Shown: piece by piece, positions 1-11,086 of the stretch | How the letters are laid out: every line of letters begins with the position of its first letter | Position numbering within the stretch: the stretch's first letter is position 1 | Source of the DNA: an uncultured Collinsella sp. | GTDB lineage: Bacteria > Actinomycetota > Coriobacteriia > Coriobacteriales > Coriobacteriaceae | Direction: 5' to 3' | NCBI GenBank assembly: GCA_900541645.1 | Contig: UQKQ01000001.1 | Coordinates: forward strand, 186,001-250,000 | DNA: 64,000 bases | Position numbers and translations under genes: made by a program | The notes under the pieces: model-generated | Told to the model about the DNA's origin: nothing | Database searches by the model: none | The model's input: only the letters and a program-made list of their open reading frames with translations

Positions 1-1996
<1,996 letters not shown>

Positions 1997-1997
<1 letters not shown>

Positions 1998-3145
1998 TGG
2001 CTGAGGCTTTAGAGGTAACGCCCGCCGAGCTGGACGCGTTCGCGGATCGGCTCGGCGAGGTCGAGTCGTATCTCCATTTGGACGAAAAGCGCACGCGCGT
2101 GACCGAGCTCGAGGCCAAAAGTGTTGCCCCTGGCTTTTGGGATGACGCCGACGCCGCCCGTGCCACCATGGAGGAGATCGCGCGTACCAAGGAAGATATC
2201 GCTGCCGTGGACACCGCGCGCGGCGAGCTATCTGACGCCCGCGCGGCGCTGGAGCTTGCCGAGGAGATGGGGGATGACCCCGACGCCGCCGCCCTTCGTG
2301 AGGAGGCTACAGCCACGGCTGAGCGCCTGGCACGTGTCATCGATGAGCTTGAGCTTTCGAGCTGGTTTACCGGTGAGTTCGATCACGGCGATGCCATTGT
2401 GACCATCAAGCCCGGACAGGGTGGTCTGGAGGCCCAGGACTGGACCTTCATGCTCTTTAAGATGTACATGAAGTACTGCCAGCGTCGCGGCTGGAAGGTC
2501 ACCATCAACGACTGTCCCGCAGCCGAGGTCATCGGCATCGACCGCGCGACCTTTACCGTCGAGGGCAAGGACGCATTTGGCATGCTGCGCGCCGAGGCCG
2601 GCGTCCACCGCTTGGTTCGCATTAGCCCCACCGACGACAAGAAGCGCCGCCAGACCACGTTTGCCGGCGTCGAGGTCATCCCCGTGCTACCCGATGATAT
2701 CGACATCGAAATCAGTCCCGATGACATCCGCGTGGACGTGTACCACGCGAGCGGCCCGGGCGGCCAGGGCGTTAACACCACCGACTCCGCCGTGCGCGTG
2801 ACGCATTTCCCCAGCGGCATTGTGGTCACCTGCCAAAACGAGCGCAGCCAGATCCAGAACAAGGCCGCGTGCATGCAGATCCTCAAGGCTCGCCTGTACG
2901 AGATTGAGCTCGAAAAGCGTGCCGAGGCCCTGGATGAGATTCGCGGACCCAAGACCACGATTGGTTTTGGCAACCAGATCCGCAGCTACGTGCTCTACCC
3001 ATACCAGATGGTTAAGGACCTGCGCACGGGCGTGGAGACCAGCAATGTCGAGGCCGTTCTTGACGATGGCGATCTGGATCCGTTTGTGATTGGCTATCAC
3101 CGTTGGGCTACCGGCAACGCCGATGCGGAGGTTCCATCTGCCTAA
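1997..3145 (+). CDS. prfB: Peptide chain release factor 2
   Basis: Releases the finished peptide at UAA and UGA codons. The protein has 382 residues, normal for RF2. It shows the N-terminal helical domain, then the tRNA-mimicking core with GGQ at residues 255-257, whose glutamine is methylated in the family. Unlike E. coli prfB, the frame is continuous from the ATG, with no in-frame TGA and so no programmed frameshift. The stop-codon reading tripeptide, SPF in typical RF2, here reads SPT (residues 210-212, in RISPTDDKKRRQT). RF1 has PxT at this place. The start overlaps the secA stop (TAATG). That this is RF2 rather than RF1 rests on HRLVRISP and the overall similarity I recognise. Confidence 0.95.
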
Positions 3146-3208
3146 ACCGCTCGGTTTAGGCGAGGATGAATTAAAACCCTCCCAGCAGGGTGGTTTTGTA
3201 TCCAGAGC

Positions 3209-3232
3209 AAACCCTGCGCAGGGGTGTTTTTT
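3209..3232 (+). terminator. Rho-independent terminator after prfB
   Basis: A GC-rich hairpin, ccctgcgcaggg with flanking A and T residues, runs straight into six Ts. Another weaker stem (aaaacc/ggtttt, 3173-3197) lies just upstream. Together they end the secA-prfB transcript. Confidence 0.75.
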
Positions 3233-3272
3233 GTCCGGCGAATCGGTAGAATCGAATACAAGAAGAAGTTCA

Positions 3273-3300
3273 AAGCGCATCCGATGGGGTGCGCTTTTTT
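3273..3300 (+). terminator. Terminator-like hairpin immediately ahead of yitT
   Basis: A 10-bp stem (AAGCGCATCC with GGGTGCGCTT, one G-T pair), loop GATG and a T run end three bases before the Shine-Dalgarno sequence of the next gene. It could be a second prfB terminator. If a promoter lies in 3233-3272 it would act as an attenuator of the YitT gene. Confidence 0.65.
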
Positions 3301-3312
3301 GAGGGAGGCAGC

Positions 3313-4203
3313 ATGGCATACCGTCTGGACATCAAGCGCATTCTTTCGATGAACTTCTTTCACGACCTGCCCCAGATTATGTTGGGGTGCGCTCTGGCCG
3401 CTATTGCGACCGACCTGTTTTTGATTCCCAACGGCCTTGCTGCCGGTGGCGTTACGGGCCTTGCCACCATTATCCAGGCGGTCGGTGCATCGCGCGGCCT
3501 ATCGCTTCCCGTTGGTATTCAGACGATCGTGATGAACGCCTTGCTGTTGTTGGTCGTTATGCGCGAGGGCGGCATGTTCTACGTGGTGCAGACCGCGACG
3601 GGCTTTGTGCTGCTGGGCTTCTTTACCGATCTGTTCGCCCCGTTTGTAGCGCCTCTGGCACATGCAGACCTGATGCTCCCTGCCATGTGGGGCGGCATTA
3701 TTACGGGCATCGGTTACGGCATGGTGTTGCGCGCCGGCGCCAACACCGGCGGCTCGGACACGATTGGCCAAATCATCTCGCGTAACACCTCGCTGCCGGT
3801 GGGCTCGACCGTCATGGCGATCGATGTTGCCGTGTGTGCGCTGTCGGCTCCGGTCTTTTCAATCGAAAACGCACTGTATGCAGGCCTTTCGATGGTCATT
3901 AGCGGCTACGTGATCGATGCCGTGGTCGATGGTGGCAACAAGCGCCGTATGGTACTCATCATCTCGGACAAGTTCCCTGATATCGCTGCCGATATCATGT
4001 ATGGTCTGGGTCGTGGTTGTACCAAGTTTAAGGCGACTGGCATGTATTCGGGTGCCGAGAAGCCGGTGATTATGGTCATCGTGAGCCGTCGAGAGCTCAA
4101 TACCCTCAAGACGATCGTGCGCGAGCGCGATCCTCACGCCATTGTGACGGTCGCTGACGTTACGGAAGCCTTCGGCGAGGGATTCAAGGACATTAGCGCG
4201 TAG
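3313..4203 (+). CDS. YitT family membrane protein
   Basis: Conserved integral membrane protein of unknown transport role (YitT_membrane plus DUF2179). The N-terminal two thirds holds about five to six hydrophobic segments. These include the small-residue stretch LIPNGLAAGGVTGLATI and GGIITGIGYGMVLRAGANTGGSD, both typical of the family. The last 90 residues are a soluble ferredoxin-like DUF2179 domain (ITDKFP-like ISDKFPDIAADIMYGLGRG). I chose the ATG at 3313, 296 residues, because GAGGGAGG sits just ahead. An upstream GTG at 3289 lies inside the hairpin stem and is unlikely. It has its own terminator-like leader and no close downstream partner. Confidence 0.88.
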   Translation: MAYRLDIKRILSMNFFHDLPQIMLGCALAAIATDLFLIPNGLAAGGVTGLATIIQAVGASRGLSLPVGIQTIVMNALLLLVVMREGGMFYVVQTATGFVLLGFFTDLFAPFVAPLAHADLMLPAMWGGIITGIGYGMVLRAGANTGGSDTIGQIISRNTSLPVGSTVMAIDVAVCALSAPVFSIENALYAGLSMVISGYVIDAVVDGGNKRRMVLIISDKFPDIAADIMYGLGRGCTKFKATGMYSGAEKPVIMVIVSRRELNTLKTIVRERDPHAIVTVADVTEAFGEGFKDISA

Positions 4204-4410
4204 GGTCGATCGCGTTCCATCCAAAAGACGTTCACATTGATAAACCGTTTCATCAGCGGTTCTGCCTGCTAAATTGTTCAAATAATGATAAAAACTCTGG
4301 TAAAGCCATCAGTTTCCAGCATAATGAATGACGTACGTGCATTGCGGCTGTGTTGGGATTACCTTCGGTGCCGTGCGCATTTTGTCTAATGAGGATGAAA
4401 GGAAGGCACA

Positions 4411-5241
4411 ATGAGCGACGAAGAGCTCAAAAAGGTTGCCAACGAGGTAAGGAAGGGCATCGTCACCGGCGTGCACGCTGCCAAGTCCGGCCATCCGGGC
4501 GGTTCGCTCGGCGCTGCCGACATCATGACCTATCTGTACTTTGAGGAAATGAACGTCGACCCTGCCGACCCCCGCAAGGCCGACCGCGACCGCTTCGTGC
4601 TTTCCAAGGGTCACTGCGCGCCTGGTCTGTACGCCGTGCTCGCCGAGCGCGGATTCTTCCCCAAGGAGGATCTCGAGACGCTGCGCCACATCGGCAGCCA
4701 CCTGCAGGGCCATCCCAACATGAACGACACCCCGGGCGTCGACATGTCCACCGGCTCGCTCGGCCAGGGCATCTCCGCCGCCGTGGGCATGGCCGTTGCC
4801 GCCAAGCACTGGGGCGACGACTATCGCACCTACGCCCTGCTGGGCGATGGCGAGAGCGAGGAGGGCCAGGTCTGGGAGGCCGCCATGTTTGCCGGCAACC
4901 AGCAGCTCGACAACCTCTGCGTGATCGTCGACCATAACGGCCTGCAGATCGACGGCCCCGTCGAGGAGGTCAACGACCCCATGCCGCTCGCCGACAAGTT
5001 CCGCGCCTTCAAGTTCCATGTGGTGGAGCTCGCCGACGGCAACGACTTCGACCAGATCCGCGCTGCCTTTGCCGAGGCCCGCGCCACCAAGGGTCAGCCG
5101 ACCACCATTATCGCCGAGACCACGAAGGGCAAGGGCGTCTCCTTTATGGAGAACCAGGTGGGTTGGCACGGTAAGGCCCCCAACGATGAACAGTTTGAGC
5201 AGGCCATGGCAGAGCTCACGGCCGCCGGAGAGGAGCTCTAG
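4411..5241 (+). CDS. Transketolase, N-terminal (thiamine diphosphate-binding) subunit
   Basis: First half of a two-subunit transketolase of the non-oxidative pentose phosphate pathway, 276 residues. The family signatures are visible: KSGHPGGSLGAADIMTYLYF near the N-terminus, SKGHCAPGLYAVL, and the diphosphate-binding GDGESEEGQVWEA followed by DHNGLQIDG. Heterodimeric transketolases of this type are known in archaea and many anaerobes. GAAAGGAAG precedes the ATG. The stop is one base from the ATG of the C-terminal subunit gene, so the halves are made in equal amounts. The 207 bases before the gene hold no recognisable gene and I could not fix a promoter there. Confidence 0.95.
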   Translation: MSDEELKKVANEVRKGIVTGVHAAKSGHPGGSLGAADIMTYLYFEEMNVDPADPRKADRDRFVLSKGHCAPGLYAVLAERGFFPKEDLETLRHIGSHLQGHPNMNDTPGVDMSTGSLGQGISAAVGMAVAAKHWGDDYRTYALLGDGESEEGQVWEAAMFAGNQQLDNLCVIVDHNGLQIDGPVEEVNDPMPLADKFRAFKFHVVELADGNDFDQIRAAFAEARATKGQPTTIIAETTKGKGVSFMENQVGWHGKAPNDEQFEQAMAELTAAGEEL

Positions 5242-5242
5242 G

Positions 5243-6184
5243 ATGGCAGACGTCAAGAAAATCGCCACGCGCGTAAGCTACGGCGAGGCCCTCGTCGAGC
5301 TCGCCAACGAGCACGATGACTTTGTGGTCCTCGACGCCGACCTGGCCGCCGCCACGCAGACCGGCAAGTTTAAGGCCGCCTGCCCCGACCGCTTCTTCGA
5401 TGTGGGCATCGCCGAGAGCAACCTGATGGGTGTTGCCGCCGGTATCGCAACCACCGGCCGCGTCGCCTTCGCGAGCAGCTTTGCCATGTTTGCCGCCGGC
5501 CGCGCCTTTGAGCAGGTCCGCAACTCCATCGGCTATCCGCACCTTAACGTTAAGATCGGTGCCACGCACGCCGGTATTTCGGTGGGCGAGGACGGTGCCA
5601 CGCACCAGTGCTGCGAGGATATCGCCCTCATGCGCGTCATCCCCGGCATGACCGTGATCGTTCCCGCCGACGATGTGGAGGCCCGTGCCGTGACGCGCGC
5701 CGCCTACGAGTGCGACGGCCCCGTGTACATGCGCTTCGCCCGTCTGGCCTCGCCGGTTATCAACGACCCCGAGACCTACAAGTTCGAGTTGGGTAAGGGC
5801 ATTGTCATGCGCGAGGGCGCCGATGTGACCATCATCGCCTGCGGCCTGATGGTCGGCGAGGCGCTCGAGGCCGCCGAGCAGCTCGCTGCCGAGGGCATCG
5901 ACGCCGAGGTCATCAACATGCACACCATCAAGCCCATCGATGCCGACCTGATCGTTAAGAGCGCCGCCAAGACCGGCCACGTCGTGACCGTCGAGGAGCA
6001 CTCTGTGATCGGTGGCCTGGGCAGCGCCGTTGCCGACGTCCTGTGCGAGCAGCGCCCGACGCCGCTCAAGAAGATCGGCGTCAACGACACCTTTGGCGAG
6101 TCCGGCCCGGGCGCCGAGCTCCTGCACAAGTACGGCCTGGACGCCGCCAACATCGTGGCGACCACCAAGGAGTTCTTGGCCTAG
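5243..6184 (+). CDS. Transketolase, C-terminal subunit
   Basis: Second half of the split transketolase, 313 residues. It holds the pyrimidine-binding domain (GIAESNLMGVAAGIATTGRVAF, with the catalytic Glu of GIAE) and the C-terminal transketolase domain (DVTIIACGLMVGEALEAA, VTVEEHSVIGGLGSAV). It acts only in complex with the product of the preceding gene. The ATG at 5243 follows the previous TAG by one base, and AGGAG at the end of the upstream gene serves as ribosome binding site. Similar sequences are seen in 1-deoxyxylulose-5-phosphate synthase, but that enzyme is one chain with a different order, so transketolase is much the better call. Confidence 0.95.
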   Translation: MADVKKIATRVSYGEALVELANEHDDFVVLDADLAAATQTGKFKAACPDRFFDVGIAESNLMGVAAGIATTGRVAFASSFAMFAAGRAFEQVRNSIGYPHLNVKIGATHAGISVGEDGATHQCCEDIALMRVIPGMTVIVPADDVEARAVTRAAYECDGPVYMRFARLASPVINDPETYKFELGKGIVMREGADVTIIACGLMVGEALEAAEQLAAEGIDAEVINMHTIKPIDADLIVKSAAKTGHVVTVEEHSVIGGLGSAVADVLCEQRPTPLKKIGVNDTFGESGPGAELLHKYGLDAANIVATTKEFLA

Positions 6185-6230
6185 GACAAGACGAGGCAAA
6201 GTATCGCTTCAGCAACCGTATGCAATCCAT

Positions 6231-6267
6231 AACAGGGGCGTCCTCAAAGAGGACGCCCCTGTTTTTT
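6231..6267 (+). terminator. Strong terminator of the transketolase operon
   Basis: A perfect 14-bp stem (AACAGGGGCGTCCT with its complement), 5-base loop caaag and a run of six Ts. Confidence 0.93.
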
Positions 6268-6409
6268 GTCGGCAACAAACAAATTAGGCCCGCACCAAGT
6301 AAGGGCTTTCTCCGGGAAACGGGCCCAGACCAGCAAAGCGCAATTCAGACCCTCCCAACTTTGTGTGCACGGCATCTCAAGCTGGTGCGCCGGCCCCCTA
6401 GTAGTCGCA

Positions 6410-6532
6410 GGCCGGATACAGGGCTACTTTCCAAATCTTTCTGCAGGACGGAGGAGCCCCCGCCGCACGTAGTGCGCAGCGGAGGCTCCGACATGTCCGA
6501 GGACGATTTGGAAAGTAACCCTGTGTCCGGCC
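6410..6532. repeat. 123-bp imperfect palindrome upstream of ftsE
   Basis: Outer arms of 28 bp (6410-6437 and 6505-6532) are complementary except at two positions. The interior also folds back, as GGAGCCCCCGCCG pairs imperfectly with CAGCGGAGGCTCC around 6451-6488. The whole would form one long hairpin. There is no T run at either end, so it is not an ordinary terminator. The rest of the 451-bp gap (6185-6635) holds the transketolase terminator and an extended -10 (TGCTAAAAT, 6582-6590) that may be the ftsE promoter. Confidence 0.8.
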
Positions 6533-6635
6533 GGAGGGACCCAAACACGGCCATGCTTCTTATGTGCAGCAAAGCTAATGCTGCTAAAATATTAAGCGCT
6601 CATGTAGTTTAAACGCACGACGATAAGGAGCACCA

Positions 6636-7856
6636 GTGGGTAACCACTTCCGTACCTCCGGTGCGGGCGATGATGCCCCCAAGACGCAGGCAGGCGTCCA
6701 GGGCAGTCGTTTCGCCACTCCGGATTCAGAGGGCCAGCCTGTTGCTCAGGCCCCCGCTCAGCCGGCAGATCAGGCACAGCCGGCATCCGATCCCTTTGCC
6801 TACAATCCCACCAGCGATGTCGCGCTTTCCGGCACGGCGGGTTTTGAGCCCGTTCAGGCCGTGACCGCTCGCGTGGAGCAGCCTCAGGCTGGTGCCGCCA
6901 CGCCGCAGCCTACCATGGCCGGCATTCCCGACCCCTTGGCCCCTGCGACGCCGGCTCCTCAGCCTGCGCAGTCCGGTCTCTTTGCCGCTATTCCCGACCC
7001 CACGCAGCCTGCTGCCCCGGTGGTCGAGAGCGATCAGGCAGCCGAGGTCGCAAGCCTCGATAACGCGCTCAACAACCCCGATTTTACGTCGGTGTTTGCG
7101 CCCATCGATCCGCAGGCCAGCCGCAAGAAGATGGCCAAGCAGGCCGGTGTCGAGCCCGTCATCCTTATGGAGCATGTCACCAAGATCTATCCGGCACAGC
7201 CCAACAAGCCTGCACTCGACGACATCAACATCGAGATCTATCCGGGCGAGTTCGTCTTCCTGGTCGGTCACTCCGGCTCGGGTAAGACCACGCTGCTGTC
7301 GACGCTCAACCGTGACGTCAAGCCGACGAGCGGTCGCATCCTGGTTGCCGGTCAGGACCTCATGAAGATCAAGAACCGCAAGGTTCCGTTCCTGCGCCGC
7401 CAGATTGGCGCCGTGTTCCAGGACTTTAAGCTTCTGCCGCAAAAGACTGCCTACGAAAACGTGGCGTTTGCCCTGCAGTGCATCGGCAAGCCCAAGGGCG
7501 TCATTCACAGCCAGGTGCCCGAGGTGCTGCGTCTGGTCGGCCTGGCCGATCAGATGGACTCGCTGCCCGACCAGCTTTCCGGTGGCGAGCAGCAGCGCGT
7601 TGCCGTCGCCCGCGCTATGGTCAACCGTCCGCCGCTGCTGATCTGCGACGAGCCGACGGGCAACCTCGACCCGGCGATCTCGCTGGGCATCATGAAGCTG
7701 CTCGAGCGTATTAACCGCACCGGCACCACCGTGATTGTCGCCACGCACGACCGCGAGATGGTCGATAGCATGCACCGTCGCGTGATCGCCCTCGAGGGCG
7801 GCCACGTTATCCGCGACCAGGAGAGGGGAGGTTACGGCAACTATGGCACCAACTAA
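6636..7856 (+). CDS. ftsE: Cell-division ATP-binding protein FtsE with long N-terminal extension
   Basis: ABC ATPase that works with FtsX at the septum to control peptidoglycan hydrolases. The C-terminal 225 residues are a standard FtsE: VTKIYPAQPNKPALDDINIE, Walker A GHSGSGKT (residues 211-218, K217), LSGGEQQ from 314, Walker B LLICDEPTG with E339. Ahead of it are about 170 residues rich in Ala, Pro and Gln, without predicted structure, absent from usual 220-residue FtsE proteins. I keep the GTG start at 6636 because AAGGAG lies five bases before it and the frame is open throughout. An internal ATG at 7132 has only a weak site. The gene overlaps ftsX by 14 bases. Confidence 0.9.
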   Translation: MGNHFRTSGAGDDAPKTQAGVQGSRFATPDSEGQPVAQAPAQPADQAQPASDPFAYNPTSDVALSGTAGFEPVQAVTARVEQPQAGAATPQPTMAGIPDPLAPATPAPQPAQSGLFAAIPDPTQPAAPVVESDQAAEVASLDNALNNPDFTSVFAPIDPQASRKKMAKQAGVEPVILMEHVTKIYPAQPNKPALDDINIEIYPGEFVFLVGHSGSGKTTLLSTLNRDVKPTSGRILVAGQDLMKIKNRKVPFLRRQIGAVFQDFKLLPQKTAYENVAFALQCIGKPKGVIHSQVPEVLRLVGLADQMDSLPDQLSGGEQQRVAVARAMVNRPPLLICDEPTGNLDPAISLGIMKLLERINRTGTTVIVATHDREMVDSMHRRVIALEGGHVIRDQERGGYGNYGTN

Positions 7857-8763
7857 CGTGGGCTACTCCTTCAAAGAGGCAATCAGCCACTTCTTCCGTA
7901 ACTGGACTACCTCGCTCGGCGCCGTCATCACGATCTTCCTTTCGCTGTTTATCATCGGCCTGTTCATCATGGGCTCCGCGATGCTGAACTCCGTGATCGG
8001 CACCGTCGAGGATCAGGTTGTCATCAACGCGTTCATTAGTGATGACGCCGATCAGGCCGATGTTCAGGCTTTTGAGGCCGAGCTTAAGACGTGGAATAAC
8101 GTCAAGTCCGTGACCTATAAGGACAAGGACGACGCACTGGCCGAGTATACGAGCAAGATGTCGGGTAACGCCGACGCCACCATGAGCGCGCTCGACGGCC
8201 AGAACCCGCTGCCCGCCTCGTTTGCGATTGAGATGGACGATCCGTCTCAGGTCGAGAGCACGGCCAAGAAGCTCAAGAAGAATGCCGACTTCCAAAAGAT
8301 CGCGGACGACGGCGACGTCAACGCGAGCGTACTGTATGGCCAGGAGGAAGTAAGCCGCCTGTTCCAGGTGACCAACTACATCCGTATTGCCGCCGTGGTG
8401 CTCGTCGGCCTGCTGACCTTTATCGCGTTCATCTTTATCAACAACACGATTCGCCTGTCCATCACGGCGCGTCGTCGCGAGATTGCGATTATGCGCCTGG
8501 TGGGCGCCAGCAACGGCTTCATTCGTGGCCCGTTTATCACCGAGGGTGTACTGCAGGCCATTTTGGGCTCGCTGCTTTCCATCGGCGTTCTGGAGCTGCT
8601 GCGCAATCTGATGATTCCGCGTCTGCAGGAGAGCATCGGCTGGATGTCGTTTGCCCTGCCGATGCAGTACTACCTGGTGACCTATGCTGCGCTGATTCTG
8701 GTCGGCGTGATTATCGGTCTCTTTGGTTCTGCCATCGCCATGCGCCGCTACCTGCGCGTGTAG
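7843..8763 (+). CDS. ftsX: Cell-division permease-like protein FtsX
   Basis: Membrane partner of FtsE, 306 residues. A short cytoplasmic N-terminus (FKEAISHFFRNWTTSLGAV) leads into the first membrane segment. An extracellular domain of about 130 residues follows. It has the DQVVINAFISDDADQ start and VKSVTYKDKDDAL typical of FtsX ectodomains, which touch peptidoglycan hydrolases. Three more membrane segments complete the family layout (FtsX/MacB-type permease, NNTIRLSITARRREIAIMRLVGA). It does not transport; ATP hydrolysis by FtsE is thought to move the ectodomain. GGGAGG within the end of ftsE serves as binding site. The overlap confirms a two-gene operon. Confidence 0.95.
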   Translation: MAPTNVGYSFKEAISHFFRNWTTSLGAVITIFLSLFIIGLFIMGSAMLNSVIGTVEDQVVINAFISDDADQADVQAFEAELKTWNNVKSVTYKDKDDALAEYTSKMSGNADATMSALDGQNPLPASFAIEMDDPSQVESTAKKLKKNADFQKIADDGDVNASVLYGQEEVSRLFQVTNYIRIAAVVLVGLLTFIAFIFINNTIRLSITARRREIAIMRLVGASNGFIRGPFITEGVLQAILGSLLSIGVLELLRNLMIPRLQESIGWMSFALPMQYYLVTYAALILVGVIIGLFGSAIAMRRYLRV

Positions 8764-8787
8764 GCATGCCTGGAATTCATCCCTTCC

Positions 8788-8821
8788 AACGGGTCGTCTC
8801 TTATGGGGCGGCCCGTTTTTT
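8788..8821 (+). terminator. Terminator after ftsEX
   Basis: Stem AACGGGTCGTC with GGGCGGCCCGTT (G-T pairs allowed), followed by a run of Ts. A perfect 14-bp palindrome, GTCCCCTAGGGGAC, abuts it at 8822-8835. Confidence 0.85.
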
Positions 8822-8898
8822 GTCCCCTAGGGGACGGCAGGAAAGCGAATCATTTGGGTAGACTCTTTGGAGTTCGCAATCGATAGTTAGGAGGCGCC

Positions 8899-11034
8899 AT
8901 GGGGCGCAATAACAAGCATAAGCGTGGAGCTCGCAATAAGCGCGGGCCGGTGCGCAGCGAACGCCGTCCGAGCCTGACCGGGCGCGTGCAGCTCCATGAG
9001 CATAGCGCCTACGTTGTAACCGAAAACGGCGACTACAAGGTCATGGGTCGCGGCAAGCGTGAGATCATGGACGGCGATACCGTTGCCGTGAGCATTAAGA
9101 ACAGCCCGCATGGCGAGCGTCGCGCCGTGATCGAGGGCGTGGTTGAGCGCGCAGCTATAAGCGTGGTGGGCACGTACCAGACCGCCGGTCCGCTCGGTGT
9201 GATTGAGCCGCTCGATTCGCGCCTGAAGGCCGACTTCTTCATTTTGCCCGAGGACACCTCGGCGGATCGTCTGGGCGTTCACCCGGGTGATGCTGTTGTC
9301 GCGCGCATTTTGACCTACCCGACGCGCCTGGAATCGGGTACCGTGACAATCGAACGCCGCATTGGCGGAGATGACGCGCCCGATTTGGGCGTTCAATATG
9401 TGATGGCGCGTTACGGCTATACCGATAGCTATCCCGAGGCCGCGCTAGACGAGGCCGAGGGGCTTTCGCTCGATGTGTCCGCGGCGCTTAAGGACCCGCT
9501 CCGCCGCGATCTGCGCGACCGCTTTGTCATCACGATCGACCCGGTCGACGCGCGCGACTTTGACGATGCCATTTCGCTGGAGCGCACGCCCGAGGGCGGC
9601 TATAAGCTGGGTGTGCATATCGCCGACGTTTCACAATATGTGGCTTGGGACGGGCATATCGATCTTGAGGCTCGCCATCGCACGACATCGGTGTATCTGG
9701 CCGATCGCGTGCTTCCCATGCTGCCCGAACGCCTGTCCTGTGACCTGTGCTCGCTTCGCCCTGACGAGGACCGTCTTGCGTTTACCGTCGATATCGAGCT
9801 CGATGAGCAGGGTCGCGTGCGGCATTACGATCCGTATCCCAGCGTGATTCGCTCGCGTGTGCGTATGGACTATGACGGCGTCGAGGCGCTGCTGGTGCGT
9901 GCCGGTGCGGTTGAGTATTCGGTGCTGGAGGGCGCGGCTGAGGATGTTGCGGCTGCCGAGACCTCGCGCGAGGAAGCGCTTGAGCGCGGTCTTGCGTGCG
10001 AGGAGACCGCCCGCGGCTACAACATCGACCTCGGCGATTTCCTTGTCGCCGCCAACGAACTCGCCGAATTTCGCCGTCGTATTCGTCGCGCCCGCGGCTC
10101 AGTCGATTTTGATACGGCCGAGATTCGCGCTCTATTGGATGAGAACGGAGTGCCCGTGCAGATTGTGGCGCGTGAGCGTTCGTGTGCCACGTCGCTTATC
10201 GAGGAAGCCATGCTGCTCGCCAACGAGTGCGTTGCAGAGTGGCTGGCAGACCGTGATATCGAGGCCTGCTATCGCGTGCATGAGGATCCGAGCCCCGATA
10301 GCCTGCACGGTGCCGCCGTTGCGCTGGCGCAGCTAGGCATCATCGACGATCGCCGTGCTGCCGGTATTGCCCTGGGGAGCCCCGATGAGCTGCAGGCTGC
10401 AGTTGATGCTGCCGCCGGTACGGCCAACGCGCCGCTCGTCAACACGCTGCTTCTGCGCAGCATGCAGCGCGCGCTGTACAAGCCGCGCAACGAGGGCCAC
10501 TTTGCGCTCGCCGCGCCGTGCTACTGTCACTTTACGAGTCCCATCCGTCGCTACCCCGATCTGGTGGTGCACCGCGTGCTCAAACTGCAGTTGGCCTATG
10601 AGCAGCTCGGCGGCAAGGACGCCTTGGTCCGCACGCCGCGGCTGATCGGCAAGGGGCGCGAGTCGCTGCCGCGCATTCTGCCGCAGATCTGCCGCGCATG
10701 CAGCGATGCCGAGCGCGCGGCGGATGCCGCCAGCCATGCGACGCAAAAGATCAAGATTGCCCAGTACTATGAGGACCGTCTGGGCGAGCGCTATGCCGGA
10801 ACCGTCTCGTGGGTTAGCAGCATGGGCCTTTTTGTGCGCTTGGACCTAACGCAGGTCGAAGGCTTGGTTTCGATCAAGAGTCTGGGCAACGAGTGGCTCG
10901 AGTTCGACGAGGACGCGCTCACGCTCACAGGTGCCGACACGGGCACCCGTTACGAGCTGGGGCAGCGCGTGATTATCGAGGTCTCGCGCGTCAATACCAC
11001 GCGTGGGCACTTGGACTTTAAGCTTATCCATTAG
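8899..11034 (+). CDS. rnr: Ribonuclease R (RNase II family exoribonuclease)
   Basis: 3'-to-5' exoribonuclease that degrades structured RNA and, with SmpB-tmRNA (smpB is at 19655), non-stop messages. The 711-residue protein begins with a basic stretch and cold-shock domains. The catalytic RNB domain follows, with DPVDARDFDD at residues 214-223 supplying the magnesium-binding aspartates (D214, D220, D222, D223). HFTSPIRRYPDLVVHR is also typical. A C-terminal S1 domain (GERYAGTVSWVSSMGLFVRL) binds RNA. TAGGAGG precedes the ATG. TAGACT at 8855-8860 may be its -10 box, but I see no convincing -35. Confidence 0.95.
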   Translation: MGRNNKHKRGARNKRGPVRSERRPSLTGRVQLHEHSAYVVTENGDYKVMGRGKREIMDGDTVAVSIKNSPHGERRAVIEGVVERAAISVVGTYQTAGPLGVIEPLDSRLKADFFILPEDTSADRLGVHPGDAVVARILTYPTRLESGTVTIERRIGGDDAPDLGVQYVMARYGYTDSYPEAALDEAEGLSLDVSAALKDPLRRDLRDRFVITIDPVDARDFDDAISLERTPEGGYKLGVHIADVSQYVAWDGHIDLEARHRTTSVYLADRVLPMLPERLSCDLCSLRPDEDRLAFTVDIELDEQGRVRHYDPYPSVIRSRVRMDYDGVEALLVRAGAVEYSVLEGAAEDVAAAETSREEALERGLACEETARGYNIDLGDFLVAANELAEFRRRIRRARGSVDFDTAEIRALLDENGVPVQIVARERSCATSLIEEAMLLANECVAEWLADRDIEACYRVHEDPSPDSLHGAAVALAQLGIIDDRRAAGIALGSPDELQAAVDAAAGTANAPLVNTLLLRSMQRALYKPRNEGHFALAAPCYCHFTSPIRRYPDLVVHRVLKLQLAYEQLGGKDALVRTPRLIGKGRESLPRILPQICRACSDAERAADAASHATQKIKIAQYYEDRLGERYAGTVSWVSSMGLFVRLDLTQVEGLVSIKSLGNEWLEFDEDALTLTGADTGTRYELGQRVIIEVSRVNTTRGHLDFKLIH

Positions 11035-11064
11035 CCAAATCCCGACTCATGGTGGGGGAGCGGA

Positions 11065-11086
11065 GGGCGGCCTTTCGGGACCGCCC
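11065..11086 (+). terminator. Hairpin after rnr, possible terminator
   Basis: GGGCGG and CCGCCC flank cctttcggga. There is no proper T run (ttcg follows), so termination is uncertain. A second inverted repeat, aaacctg/caggttt, lies at 11168-11192 before the recombinase gene. Confidence 0.4.
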
